Below, in pieces: positions 16,528 to 23,859 of a DNA stretch of 64,000 nt (positions are counted from its first letter, which is position 1; every line of letters begins with the position of its first letter). Source of the stretch: Siccirubricoccus phaeus (GTDB lineage Bacteria; Pseudomonadota; Alphaproteobacteria; Acetobacterales; Acetobacteraceae). Below the pieces are notes generated by a model that had not been told where the DNA came from, did not search any database, and saw only the letters and a program-made list of their open reading frames with translations. The stretch is from the NCBI RefSeq assembly GCF_008360935.1, contig NZ_SRXO01000007.1, positions 186,001 through 250,000 of the forward strand, in the 5' to 3' direction. The position numbers were made by a program, and so were the translations under genes.

Positions 16528-17726
16528 CACGCAGCCTCCCGCCAATGCGCCGGGCCGAAGGCGAGGAGCTGGCGCCGGCCGCCCAGGGCTCGCCCGGAGG
16601 CGATCAGGTCCAGGTAGAAGCCGGCATCCGCCGTGTCGCCATAGAGCACGGCGCCGATCAGCCGGTCATCCCGCAGCAGCAGGCGGCGATAGCTCTCCGC
16701 TGCCTCGTCGCGCAGCACGATGCTCTCCGCATTCGCCGCGGCGATGTCGCCCGCCGACCAGACCGCGGTGCCGGAGACCTTCAGCGCCGCGGCATCGGCG
16801 CGGGGCGCCCAGGCTACCGCCTCCCCGGCGATGGCGCGGGCGGCGATCTCGGCCTGCTCCAGCGCCGGCGCGACAAGGCCGATGCAGCGGCCGCGATGCT
16901 CCGCGCACTCGCCGATGGCGGTGATGGCAGGGTCGCTGGTCCGCATGGCGTCATCCACCTGGATGCCGCGGCCGATGGCGAGCCCCGCCGCCTCCGCCAG
17001 CGTCACCTGCGGCCGAATGCCGACCGCCATGACGACGAGCGAAGCCGGGACCAGGCTGCCATCCGAGAGCCGCACGCCGGTGGCGCGGGTGGCGCCCTCG
17101 ATCGCCACCGTGCTCGCCGGCATGGCGAAGGCGATGCCGCGCAGGCCGAGCCGGCGGGTCAGCAACTCCCCGGCCGTGGCGTCGAGCTGGCGCTCCATGG
17201 GCCAGCCCACGGCATGCACCACCGTCACCTTCATGCCGCGCGCGGCGAGGCCCACCGCCGCCTCCAGCCCCAGCAGCCCGCCGCCGATCACCACGGCGCG
17301 CGCGCCTTGGATTGCGGCTCGGCGGATGGCCTGCACATCCTCCAGCGTGCGGTAGGCCACCACCCCCGGCAGCGCCGCGCCCGGCAGGTTGAGCCGGATG
17401 GCGGCGGAGCCGGTGGCCAGCACCAGCCGGTCATAGCGCAGCGCCTCGCCGCGCGCCGTCACCGCGGCCCCGGCTGCGCGGTCGATGGCGGCGATCGGCG
17501 TCGCCGGGCGGTAGGCGATGCCGGCCCCACGCAGCGCGGCGAGCGGATGGGTGATGAGGCCCGCCACCTCCGCCTCGCCGGTCAGCAGCTTCGACAGCGC
17601 CACCCGGTCATAGGGCAGCGCCGCCTCCGCGCCGGCCAGCGTCACGCGGGCGGCGGGCAGGGATTCGGCCAGACGAAGGGCGCAGCGCGTGCCGGCCGGC
17701 CCCGCTCCCACGACCAGGATGCGCAT
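16527..17726 (-). CDS. NirB-like FAD-dependent oxidoreductase
   Basis: 399 aa. It is a pyridine-nucleotide disulfide-oxidoreductase-fold protein like the N-terminal half of NADH-nitrite reductase NirB. The FAD motif is VVGAGPAGTRCALRL near residue 4, the NAD(P)H motif VVIGGGLLGLEAAVGLA near 146, and ATGSAA and GIRPQ sit at the usual places. There is no BFD or sirohaem domain, so it is not NirB itself. It lies between nrtD (11 bp) and nirA (overlap), so it is probably an electron-transfer subunit for nitrate or nitrite reduction, comparable in role to NasB/NasC reductases. Which partner it serves is not clear. Confidence 0.82.
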   Translation of the reverse strand: MRILVVGAGPAGTRCALRLAESLPAARVTLAGAEAALPYDRVALSKLLTGEAEVAGLITHPLAALRGAGIAYRPATPIAAIDRAAGAAVTARGEALRYDRLVLATGSAAIRLNLPGAALPGVVAYRTLEDVQAIRRAAIQGARAVVIGGGLLGLEAAVGLAARGMKVTVVHAVGWPMERQLDATAGELLTRRLGLRGIAFAMPASTVAIEGATRATGVRLSDGSLVPASLVVMAVGIRPQVTLAEAAGLAIGRGIQVDDAMRTSDPAITAIGECAEHRGRCIGLVAPALEQAEIAARAIAGEAVAWAPRADAAALKVSGTAVWSAGDIAAANAESIVLRDEAAESYRRLLLRDDRLIGAVLYGDTADAGFYLDLIASGRALGGRRQLLAFGPAHWREAA

Positions 17727-17737
17727 GGGATGGGCGC

Positions 17738-18532
17738 TCAGGCCGCGGCCAGCGCCGGGTTGGCGTGACGCGCATGGAGGAATTCCAGCACCGCGCTGCG
17801 CGCCGCGACGAAACGCGGATCGGCCGCCAGCGCCAGCCGGTCGCGTGGCCGCGGCAGCTCCACCTCCAGCACCTCGCCGATCCTGGCGTTCGGCCCGTTG
17901 GTCAGCATGACGATGCGGTCGGCGAGCAGCACCGCCTCGTCCACGTCGTGGGTGATCATCACCACTGTGGTGCCGCGTTGCGCGTGGATCTCCATCACCT
18001 GGTCCTGCAGATGCGCCCGGGTCAGCGCGTCCAGCGCGCCGAAGGGCTCGTCCAGCAGCAGCACCTTCGGCCGCATGGCCAGGGCGCGTGCGATGCCGAT
18101 GCGCTGCTTCATGCCGCCGGAGATCTCGTTCGGCCGCTTGTCCTTCGCATGCGTCATGCGGACCAAGGCGAGGTTCTCCAGCACCCAGTCATGCCGCGCG
18201 GCGCGCGACATGGTCCTCGACAGCGTCTGGTCCACCGCGAGCTTGACGTTCTGGTAGCAGGTGAGCCAGGGCAGCAGGGAATGGTTCTGGAAGACCACGG
18301 CGCGGTCCGGGCCGGGGCCCTCCACCTCGCGTCCCTCCAGCACCACGCCGCCCGCCGTCGCCGGCAGCAGGCCGGCGATGACGTTCAGCAGGGTGGACTT
18401 GCCGCAGCCGCTATGACCGATGACGGCAACGTATTCGCCGCGGCGGATCGTCAGGTCGATCTCCCGCAGCACCGGCACTGGCGCGCGGGGGAAGGCAACG
18501 GAGAGCTGCGAGATGTCGAGGAAGCGGTCCAT
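17738..18532 (-). CDS. nrtD: Nitrate ABC transporter ATP-binding protein
   Basis: 264 aa ATPase of the NrtD/SsuB/TauB class. Walker A is GHSGCGKSTLLN (near residue 38), the signature is EISGGMKQRIGIARAL and Walker B is VLLLDEPFGALD, followed by the H-loop MITHDVDEAVLL. It powers uptake of nitrate through NrtB with substrate delivered by NrtA. There is no C-terminal NrtA-like regulatory domain of the NrtC type. Spacing of 12 bp from nrtB and 11 bp to the next gene places it firmly within the operon. Confidence 0.92.
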   Translation of the reverse strand: MDRFLDISQLSVAFPRAPVPVLREIDLTIRRGEYVAVIGHSGCGKSTLLNVIAGLLPATAGGVVLEGREVEGPGPDRAVVFQNHSLLPWLTCYQNVKLAVDQTLSRTMSRAARHDWVLENLALVRMTHAKDKRPNEISGGMKQRIGIARALAMRPKVLLLDEPFGALDALTRAHLQDQVMEIHAQRGTTVVMITHDVDEAVLLADRIVMLTNGPNARIGEVLEVELPRPRDRLALAADPRFVAARSAVLEFLHARHANPALAAA

Positions 18533-18544
18533 GAGAATCTCTCC

Positions 18545-19408
18545 TCAGCTCGCGGCCGTGCCATGGGTGACGAGGCGCCCGGCCAGCGCCACCAGCCGGT
18601 CCAGCGCGAAGCCCACCAGCCCGACATAGATCAGCGCCACGATGATGTCCGAGAGGTTGGAGCTGTTCCACGCATCCCAGATGAAGAAGCCGATGCCGAC
18701 GCCGCCGATCAGCATCTCCGCTGCGATGATCGCCAGCCAGGACAGGCCGATGCCGATCTTGAGGCCGGTGAAGATGTAGGGCGCCGCGGCGGGCAGCAGG
18801 ATCTTCCAGAAATAGGCCGGGCCGCGCAGGCGGATGACGGCGGCGACGTTGCGGTAATCCTGCGGCACGTTGCGCACGCCGACTGCGGTGTTGATGATGA
18901 TCGGCCAGATCGAGGTGATGAAGATCACGAAGATCGCGCTGGGCTGCGCCTCCCGGAACGCCGCGAGGGAGAGCGGCAGCCAGGCCAGCGGCGGCACGGT
19001 GCGCAGCACCTGGAAGAGCGGATCCAGCCCCCGCATGGCGAAATCCGAGGTGCCGATCAGCAGGCCGAGGGCGACGCCGGCCACGGTTGCCAGCGCGAAG
19101 CCGAGCGCGACGCGCTGCAGGCTGGCGAGCAAGTGCCAGAACAGCCCCTTGTCCAGCCCGCCGCGGTCGAAGAACGGGTCGACGATCAGGTCCCGCGCAT
19201 CCTCCCACACCTTGCTCGGCGGTGGCAGCGTCGCGCCAGGGCCGCTGGCGGCGAATTCCCACAACCCGACCAGCGCCGCCAGCACCAGCAGCGGCGGCAG
19301 CACCTGCAGCAGCACGGGCTTCAGCCGCGCGGCCCGCGGCAGCGCCGCCGGCAGGGGCCGGGACAGCGCGGCCGTGGCCGCGGCCGGTTTCGGGGCGAGC
19401 ATGTTCAT
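18545..19408 (-). CDS. nrtB: Nitrate ABC transporter permease
   Basis: 287 aa inner-membrane permease. Hydrophobic helices begin at about residue 30 (VLLQVLPPLLVLAALVGLWE), and the coupling segment FREAQPSAIFVIFITSIWPI is in the middle, as in NrtB/CmpB. DLIVDPFFDRGGLDKGLFW is a typical NrtB signature between the first two helices. It forms the membrane channel for the NrtABD importer. It starts four bases after the nrtA stop. No missing segments are seen. Confidence 0.92.
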   Translation of the reverse strand: MNMLAPKPAAATAALSRPLPAALPRAARLKPVLLQVLPPLLVLAALVGLWEFAASGPGATLPPPSKVWEDARDLIVDPFFDRGGLDKGLFWHLLASLQRVALGFALATVAGVALGLLIGTSDFAMRGLDPLFQVLRTVPPLAWLPLSLAAFREAQPSAIFVIFITSIWPIIINTAVGVRNVPQDYRNVAAVIRLRGPAYFWKILLPAAAPYIFTGLKIGIGLSWLAIIAAEMLIGGVGIGFFIWDAWNSSNLSDIIVALIYVGLVGFALDRLVALAGRLVTHGTAAS

Positions 19409-19412
19409 CGCG

Positions 19413-20678
19413 TCAGGCTCCGGCCAGCTTCTTGATGGAGAGGGAGGCGAGATAGGCGTCGGGGTTGTCGGGGTCGAAGACCTTGCCGTCGAAGAAGGTC
19501 TCGCGGCCGCGGCTGGGGCCGCTCGGCAGCTCCCCCGTCGGCACCCCGGCGCGCTCGGCCGCCTGGCGCCAGATCGCCTCGCGGTTTACCTGGGCGATCA
19601 GCGTCCTGGTGTCCGTCCCCTCCGGCAGCACGCCCCAGCGGATATCCTCGGTCAGGAACCAGAGATCGTGGCTGGGGAAGGGGTAGCTGGCATGGTCGCG
19701 CCAGAATTTCATCAGCAGCGGGCTGCTCTCCACCTTGCGGCCATCGCCGTAGTCGATGTTGCCGCGGCTGCGGTTGAGGATGTCCGCGACGGGCACGTTG
19801 AACCAGGCGCGGCGGCCGATGATGCTGCACATCTCCGGCTTGTTCGCATCCTGGTCGCACCAGCGCTGCGCCTCGATGACCGCTGCCGTCAGCGCCACCG
19901 CGGCGTTCGGGTGCTTCTCCACCCAATCGGCGCGCAGCCCGAGCGACTTCTCCGGATGGTCGCGCCACAGCTCGCCGGTGACGGCAGCGGAGAAGCCGAT
20001 CTTCTGGTTAACGAGCTGGTCGTTCCAGGGCTCGCCGACGCAGAAGGCGTCCATGGTGCCGACCTTCATGTTCGCCACCATCTGCGGCGGCGGCACGACG
20101 ATGGTCTGCACGTCCCTGTCCGGGTCGATGCCGGCGGCGGCCAGCCAATAGCGGATCCAGAGATCATGGGTGCCGCCGCGGAAGGTCATCGCAACCTTGC
20201 TCTCGGTGGTCAGCGCCCGCTTCAGCGTGCCGGCGTCGATGGTCGGCTTCAGGGCCCTGTGCTTCTCAGCGACCGAGAGCGCCTGGCCGTTGGTGTTCAG
20301 CCGGGCCAGGATCACCATGGGCACCGGCTGGTTGTTCTGGGTGACGCGGCCGGTGGTCAGCAGATAGGGCATCGGCGTCAGGATATGCGCGCCGTCGATG
20401 CCGCCGCGCTCGCCGCCGAGGACGAGATTGTCGCGCGTCGCGCCCCAGCTCGCCTGCTTGTTCACCTCCACATCCGGCAGGCCGTGCCTGGCGAAGAAGC
20501 CCTTCTCCTTGGCGATGATGAGCGGCGCGGCATCGGTCAGCGCGATGTAGCCGAGGATCGCCTTCTTCACCTCCGGCGTCGTCGGTGCTTGTGCGAAGGC
20601 GCCGCGCGGCGTGGCGGCGCGGGCGGCAGCGAGCAGGGACGCGGTGGCGGCGATCGCGTGGCGGCGGGTGAGGCGCAT
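19413..20678 (-). CDS. nrtA: Nitrate ABC transporter substrate-binding protein
   Basis: 421 aa. The N-terminus MRLTRRHAIAATASLLAAAR is an export signal containing a twin-arginine pair (TRRHAIA), so Tat export is plausible though the motif is not perfect. The mature part has the NrtA/CmpA hallmarks LGYIALTDAAPLIIAKEKGF, QASWGATRDNLVLG, THDLWIRYWLAAAGIDPD and FCVGEPWNDQLV. It binds nitrate, and perhaps nitrite, in the periplasm. The ATG at 20678 is two bases after the nasS stop. It differs from the neighbouring NasS by having the signal peptide and a longer C-terminus. Confidence 0.93.
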   Translation of the reverse strand: MRLTRRHAIAATASLLAAARAATPRGAFAQAPTTPEVKKAILGYIALTDAAPLIIAKEKGFFARHGLPDVEVNKQASWGATRDNLVLGGERGGIDGAHILTPMPYLLTTGRVTQNNQPVPMVILARLNTNGQALSVAEKHRALKPTIDAGTLKRALTTESKVAMTFRGGTHDLWIRYWLAAAGIDPDRDVQTIVVPPPQMVANMKVGTMDAFCVGEPWNDQLVNQKIGFSAAVTGELWRDHPEKSLGLRADWVEKHPNAAVALTAAVIEAQRWCDQDANKPEMCSIIGRRAWFNVPVADILNRSRGNIDYGDGRKVESSPLLMKFWRDHASYPFPSHDLWFLTEDIRWGVLPEGTDTRTLIAQVNREAIWRQAAERAGVPTGELPSGPSRGRETFFDGKVFDPDNPDAYLASLSIKKLAGA

Positions 20679-20680
20679 GG

Positions 20681-21796
20681 TCAGGCGGTCTCCGGCAGGT
20701 CGGCAGGCGGTTGCGAGGCGATGGGGGGCTCCGGCTCCCGCAGGCGGGCGGCGGCGGCGCGCCAGATATCCTGGCGCCAGGGGGCGAGGGCGGCGCTGTC
20801 CGAAAGCCCGGCGGGCACATGGCCCCAGCGGCGCATCTGCCGTAGGAACCAGGCGGCCTGCTCGCGTCGCGGCAGGGTGGCGGTGCGGAAGCGCAGCGGG
20901 GCGGCCTGGGGCAGGCCCTGGGCCATGCCGTCGAAGGCGGCGGCGATGGTCGGCGCGGCGAGGCCGGGGAAGGCGCGGCGCTGCAGGATGCGCACCGCCT
21001 CCGCCTGGTTCGCCGGCTCCTCCAGCCAGCGCGTCGCGGCGATCAGCGCCGCGGTGCAGGCGATGGCGCTTTCCGGGTCCTGCGCCGCATAGGCGGCGTC
21101 GAAGGCCAGCACCTTTTCCGGATGGTTCGGCCAGATATCGCCGGAGGAGAGGGCGATGGTGCCGACGCCCAGCGCCGCGGCCTGGCTGCCCCAGGGCTCG
21201 CCGGCGCAGAAGCCGTCGATCAGCCCGTCCTGCAGCCGCTGCGCCACCATGGGCGGCGGCACGGTGACGAGGCGGAGGTCGCGGTCCGGATCCAGCCCGC
21301 CCGAGGCGAGCCAGTAGCGCAGCAGGTAATTGTGCGAGGAATAAGGGAAGACGACGGCCAGGGTGAGCGGCCTTTCCCCCGCGCCGTCGCGCCTGCGGAC
21401 CAGCGCGGCGAAGGCGCTGGCGGCGAGCGGCGGGGTGAAGCGGCCCAGCGCCTCGGCGAGCGGGCGGGAGAGGGTGATGGTGTTGCCATTGGCGCCGATG
21501 CCGGCGGCGACCGTCAGCTTCGCCTTCACCCCGTCCAGCCCCGCCGCCAGCGCCAGGGGCAGCGGGCCGAGCAGATGCGCCGCATCCAGCGCACCGAAGG
21601 CGAGCTTGTCGCGGATGGCCGCCCAGGAGGCTTCGAGCGAGAGCGCAACCCGGAGCCCGACGGAATCGAACAGCCCGAGCTCCTCGGCCACCAGCAGCGG
21701 GGCGGCATCCGTCAGCGGCACGCAGCCGATGCGCAGCGTGCGCAGCACGGGGCGCTTCAGGGCCGGGCGAACGGGGGAATCGCTGTCCAACGGCAT
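20681..21796 (-). CDS. nasS: Cytosolic nitrate sensor NasS (NrtA-like)
   Basis: 371 aa. It belongs to the same fold as NrtA (IGCVPLTDAAPLLVAEELGL, LEASWAAIRDKLAFG, YLLRYWLASGGLDPDRDL, GFCAGEPWGSQAAA) but has no signal peptide, as expected for a cytoplasmic sensor. In known systems NasS holds the antiterminator NasT inactive and releases it when nitrate or nitrite binds. The ATG at 21796 gives MPLDSDSPVRP and has a GGAGG upstream; a frame beginning at 21838 runs into the structured leader and is rejected. Adjacent nasT and the leader hairpins strongly support the assignment. The hairpins put nasS itself under NasT control. Confidence 0.88.
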   Translation of the reverse strand: MPLDSDSPVRPALKRPVLRTLRIGCVPLTDAAPLLVAEELGLFDSVGLRVALSLEASWAAIRDKLAFGALDAAHLLGPLPLALAAGLDGVKAKLTVAAGIGANGNTITLSRPLAEALGRFTPPLAASAFAALVRRRDGAGERPLTLAVVFPYSSHNYLLRYWLASGGLDPDRDLRLVTVPPPMVAQRLQDGLIDGFCAGEPWGSQAAALGVGTIALSSGDIWPNHPEKVLAFDAAYAAQDPESAIACTAALIAATRWLEEPANQAEAVRILQRRAFPGLAAPTIAAAFDGMAQGLPQAAPLRFRTATLPRREQAAWFLRQMRRWGHVPAGLSDSAALAPWRQDIWRAAAARLREPEPPIASQPPADLPETA

Positions 21797-21868
21797 CTGG
21801 GCGGACCTCCGGCCGGAAAGCCAGATGCGGGCCGCCATTGGACCGCGGGATCAGGGAAGCGGGGACCG

Positions 21869-21918
21869 GGTGGGGCGCCGCGTTGCGCCTCACCACGTGG
21901 CGCACGCCGTTGCGCGCC
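21869..21918 (-). promoter_or_regulatory. Dual-hexaloop ANTAR (NasT) target in the nasS leader RNA
   Basis: Read on the minus strand, hairpin 1 (21918-21899) has a seven-pair stem GGCGCGC/GTGCGCC-type, with one G-U pair, closing a six-base loop AACGGC. After a nine-base linker, hairpin 2 (21894-21869) has a ten-pair stem, with one A-C mismatch, closing the six-base loop AACGCG. Both loops have A at position 1 and G at position 4, the rule for RNA bound by ANTAR antiterminators. A weaker third hairpin with loop AATGGC lies at 21827-21846 and is followed by CTTT; it may be the terminator, but no classical U run is seen. Confidence 0.72.
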
Positions 21919-21931
21919 GCCGCCTGGGGAT

Positions 21932-21961
21932 TTTCTACGGGCGCCTTGGGCGGCGGGTCAA
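21932..21961 (-). promoter_or_regulatory. Promoter for the nasS-nasA transcript
   Basis: On the minus strand a TTGACC -35 box (21961-21956) is separated by 18 bases from a TAGAAA -10 box (21937-21932). The predicted transcription start near 21924 is only a few bases before the first hexaloop hairpin, so the hairpins would form at the very 5' end of the RNA. Confidence 0.55.
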
Positions 21962-22021
21962 GAAAAATGCGTATCCCGTAGGCACATGGCCGACGTGGCG
22001 TACGTTTAGACTATATTTCGA

Positions 22022-22612
22022 TCAATCTGCCCCGTTTTCCTGCAGAAGACTGGCGGCTATCGCCGCCAGGCGCTTGCCCCGGTCCATCGCCATGCGCCGC
22101 AGCCGCCGATAGGCTTCCGGCTCGCTCAGCCGGTCCCGCCGCATCAGCAGCGCCTTGGCGCGGTCCACCAGCTTCCGCTCCTCCAGGTCGCTGCGCGCCG
22201 CCGCCAGCTCCTGCTGCAATTTTTGATGCGCGCGGAAGCGGCGGATCGCCACCTCCATCACCGGCCGGACGCGCGCCGGCGCCATGCCCTCCACCACATA
22301 GGCCGCGACGCCCGCTTCCAGCGCCGCCTCGATCTGCTCCGGCTCGGCCTTCTCGGCGAACAGCACCACCGGCCGCGGCTCGTCCCGGTGCAGCGCGCGC
22401 ATGCCTTCCAGCTCGTCGCGGGAGGGGTCGTCGAGGCCGCAGACGATCACCTCGGCGCCGGTGTCCCGGACCCGCTGCACCAGATCGTCGATGCCGGCGG
22501 CGACCGCGACCACGGTGCAGCCGGCCGTGACCAGGCCCTGCTCCACGGCGGCCGCCCGCTCCCGGTCGCTGTCCACAAGCAGAACGCGCAGCGTGGTGGC
22601 CCTTCGATCCAC
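22022..22612 (-). CDS. nasT: Transcription antiterminator NasT (receiver-like + ANTAR)
   Basis: About 196 aa. The N-terminal two thirds are a receiver-like domain (LRVLLVDSDRERAAAVEQGL, PVVLFAEKAEPEQIEAALEA). The C-terminal third is an ANTAR RNA-binding domain with ERKLVDRAKALLMRR, LSEPEAYRRLRRMAMDRGKR and a final helix. It binds paired hexaloop hairpins and prevents termination when released from NasS. Start choice is uncertain: no ATG is in frame, GTG at 22612 is listed, and GTG at 22621 or TTG at 22618/22633 are alternatives; none has a clear ribosome site. Divergent from a Bug-family gene. It lies 225 bp upstream of nasS. Confidence 0.85.
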   Translation of the reverse strand: MDRRATTLRVLLVDSDRERAAAVEQGLVTAGCTVVAVAAGIDDLVQRVRDTGAEVIVCGLDDPSRDELEGMRALHRDEPRPVVLFAEKAEPEQIEAALEAGVAAYVVEGMAPARVRPVMEVAIRRFRAHQKLQQELAAARSDLEERKLVDRAKALLMRRDRLSEPEAYRRLRRMAMDRGKRLAAIAASLLQENGAD

Positions 22613-22714
22613 ACTCAACACGTCGTTGCTCAAGCATGGATCGTGCCGCGGCACGGATTGCCTCGGGGCGGCAGCTCGGGCAGGCTTCCCGCAAGACGCG
22701 AAACAGGAAACGCC

Positions 22715-23716
22715 ATGCGGAACGGCATCCCGCGCCGCCTGCTGCCCGGCCTTGCGGCGGTCGGCCTGGCCTTCCCGGGCCTGGCTGCGCCCGGCCTGGT
22801 GTCCCGGGGCCGGGCCCAGGCGCCGGCCTGGCCCGGCCGGCCGGTGCGGATCATCATCCCCTTCACTCCGGGCGGCAGCAATGACGTCATCGCCCGGCCG
22901 CTGGCGGAGCGGCTGCACGCGAAGCTCGGCCAGCCCTTCGTGCTGGAGAACCGGCCGGGCGCCGGCAGCGCGGTGGGGGTGACGCTGACGGCCCAGGCGG
23001 CGCCGGATGGCTACACGCTGCTGGTCACCACCTCCTCCGTCACCGCCATCGGGCCGGTGCAGGGCACGGGGTTCGATCCGGCGGCGGAACTCGAAGCGGT
23101 GGCGCTGCTCGCCCGGTCGCCGCTGGTGGTGCTGGTGCCCGCTTCGTCACCCTTGCAGGACATGGCGGCGCTGGTGGCGGCGGAGAAGGCGCGGCCCGGC
23201 AGCCTGCACTTCGCCAGCTCCGGCCCCGGCAGCACCACGCATATCGTGGCGGAGCTGTTCAACCTGCGTGCCGGCACGAAGCTGCAGCACGTGCCTTATC
23301 GCGGCACCGCCCCGGCGCTGACCGATCTGGTCGCCGGCCGGGTGGATGTGATGTTCACCACCCTCGCCGCCGCGTCCGGGCAGGTCCGCGCCGGGTTGCT
23401 GCGCATCCTCGCCTATACCGGGGATGACCGGCCGGGCGACGCGCCGCCCGCGCCCTCGGTGAAGGCATCCGGCATCGAGTATGAGGCGGCGATCTGGTGG
23501 GGGTTGTTCGCGCCGCGCGGCCTGCCGCCCGGGCTGCTGGCCCGGCTGAACGCGGTGGTGAACGAAGTGGTGGCGGAGCCGGCCTATGCCCGCCACCTGG
23601 CCGCCGAGGGCGCCCTGCCGGCGCCGATGGCCCCGCCGGATTTCGCCGGCTTCCTGCGGCGGGAGGTGGCGGAGATGCGGGAGGTGGTGGCGGCGGCCCG
23701 CATCCGGCCCGATTGA
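22715..23716 (+). CDS. Tripartite tricarboxylate transporter (Bug) substrate-binding protein
   Basis: 333 aa exported protein. The signal region MRNGIPRRLLPGLAAVGLAF leads to the mature start PAWPGRPVRIIIPFTPGGSN, the hallmark of the TctC/Bug family, followed by KLGQPFVLENRPGAGSAVG and GTKLQHVPYRGTAPALTDLV. These periplasmic proteins bind carboxylates, amino acids or aromatic acids. No TctA/TctB membrane genes are nearby, so it is an orphan. AGGAAA precedes the ATG. It may be the first gene of a small catabolic group with the M20 enzyme and the DapA-like gene downstream (143 bp gap). Confidence 0.9.
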   Translation: MRNGIPRRLLPGLAAVGLAFPGLAAPGLVSRGRAQAPAWPGRPVRIIIPFTPGGSNDVIARPLAERLHAKLGQPFVLENRPGAGSAVGVTLTAQAAPDGYTLLVTTSSVTAIGPVQGTGFDPAAELEAVALLARSPLVVLVPASSPLQDMAALVAAEKARPGSLHFASSGPGSTTHIVAELFNLRAGTKLQHVPYRGTAPALTDLVAGRVDVMFTTLAAASGQVRAGLLRILAYTGDDRPGDAPPAPSVKASGIEYEAAIWWGLFAPRGLPPGLLARLNAVVNEVVAEPAYARHLAAEGALPAPMAPPDFAGFLRREVAEMREVVAAARIRPD

Positions 23717-23859
23717 CCCATGGCCCCGCCGGGTCACTATGCCTGCCCGGCGGCTTCCCCTCGCTGATATGATGTCTCGGGAGGCAAGGATGGCCATCGC
23801 TGGCGGCGGCCAGCACCTTGCCGGCCATGATCCGGAACCCTGAAGGCACGGGCCTGAGC

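Noticed and set aside
20681-21796. Calling this gene a second periplasmic nitrate-binding protein
   Set aside because: It lacks a signal peptide and adjoins nasT and an ANTAR target, so NasS is the better assignment.
21797-22021. A sigma-54 (NtrC-dependent) promoter for the nitrate operon
   Set aside because: No TGGCAC-N5-TTGC-type element was found on the minus strand; a sigma-70-like pair fits better.
22715-23716. Possible TctA/TctB partner genes for the Bug proteins
   Set aside because: No multi-span membrane genes of that kind lie near any of the three Bug genes.
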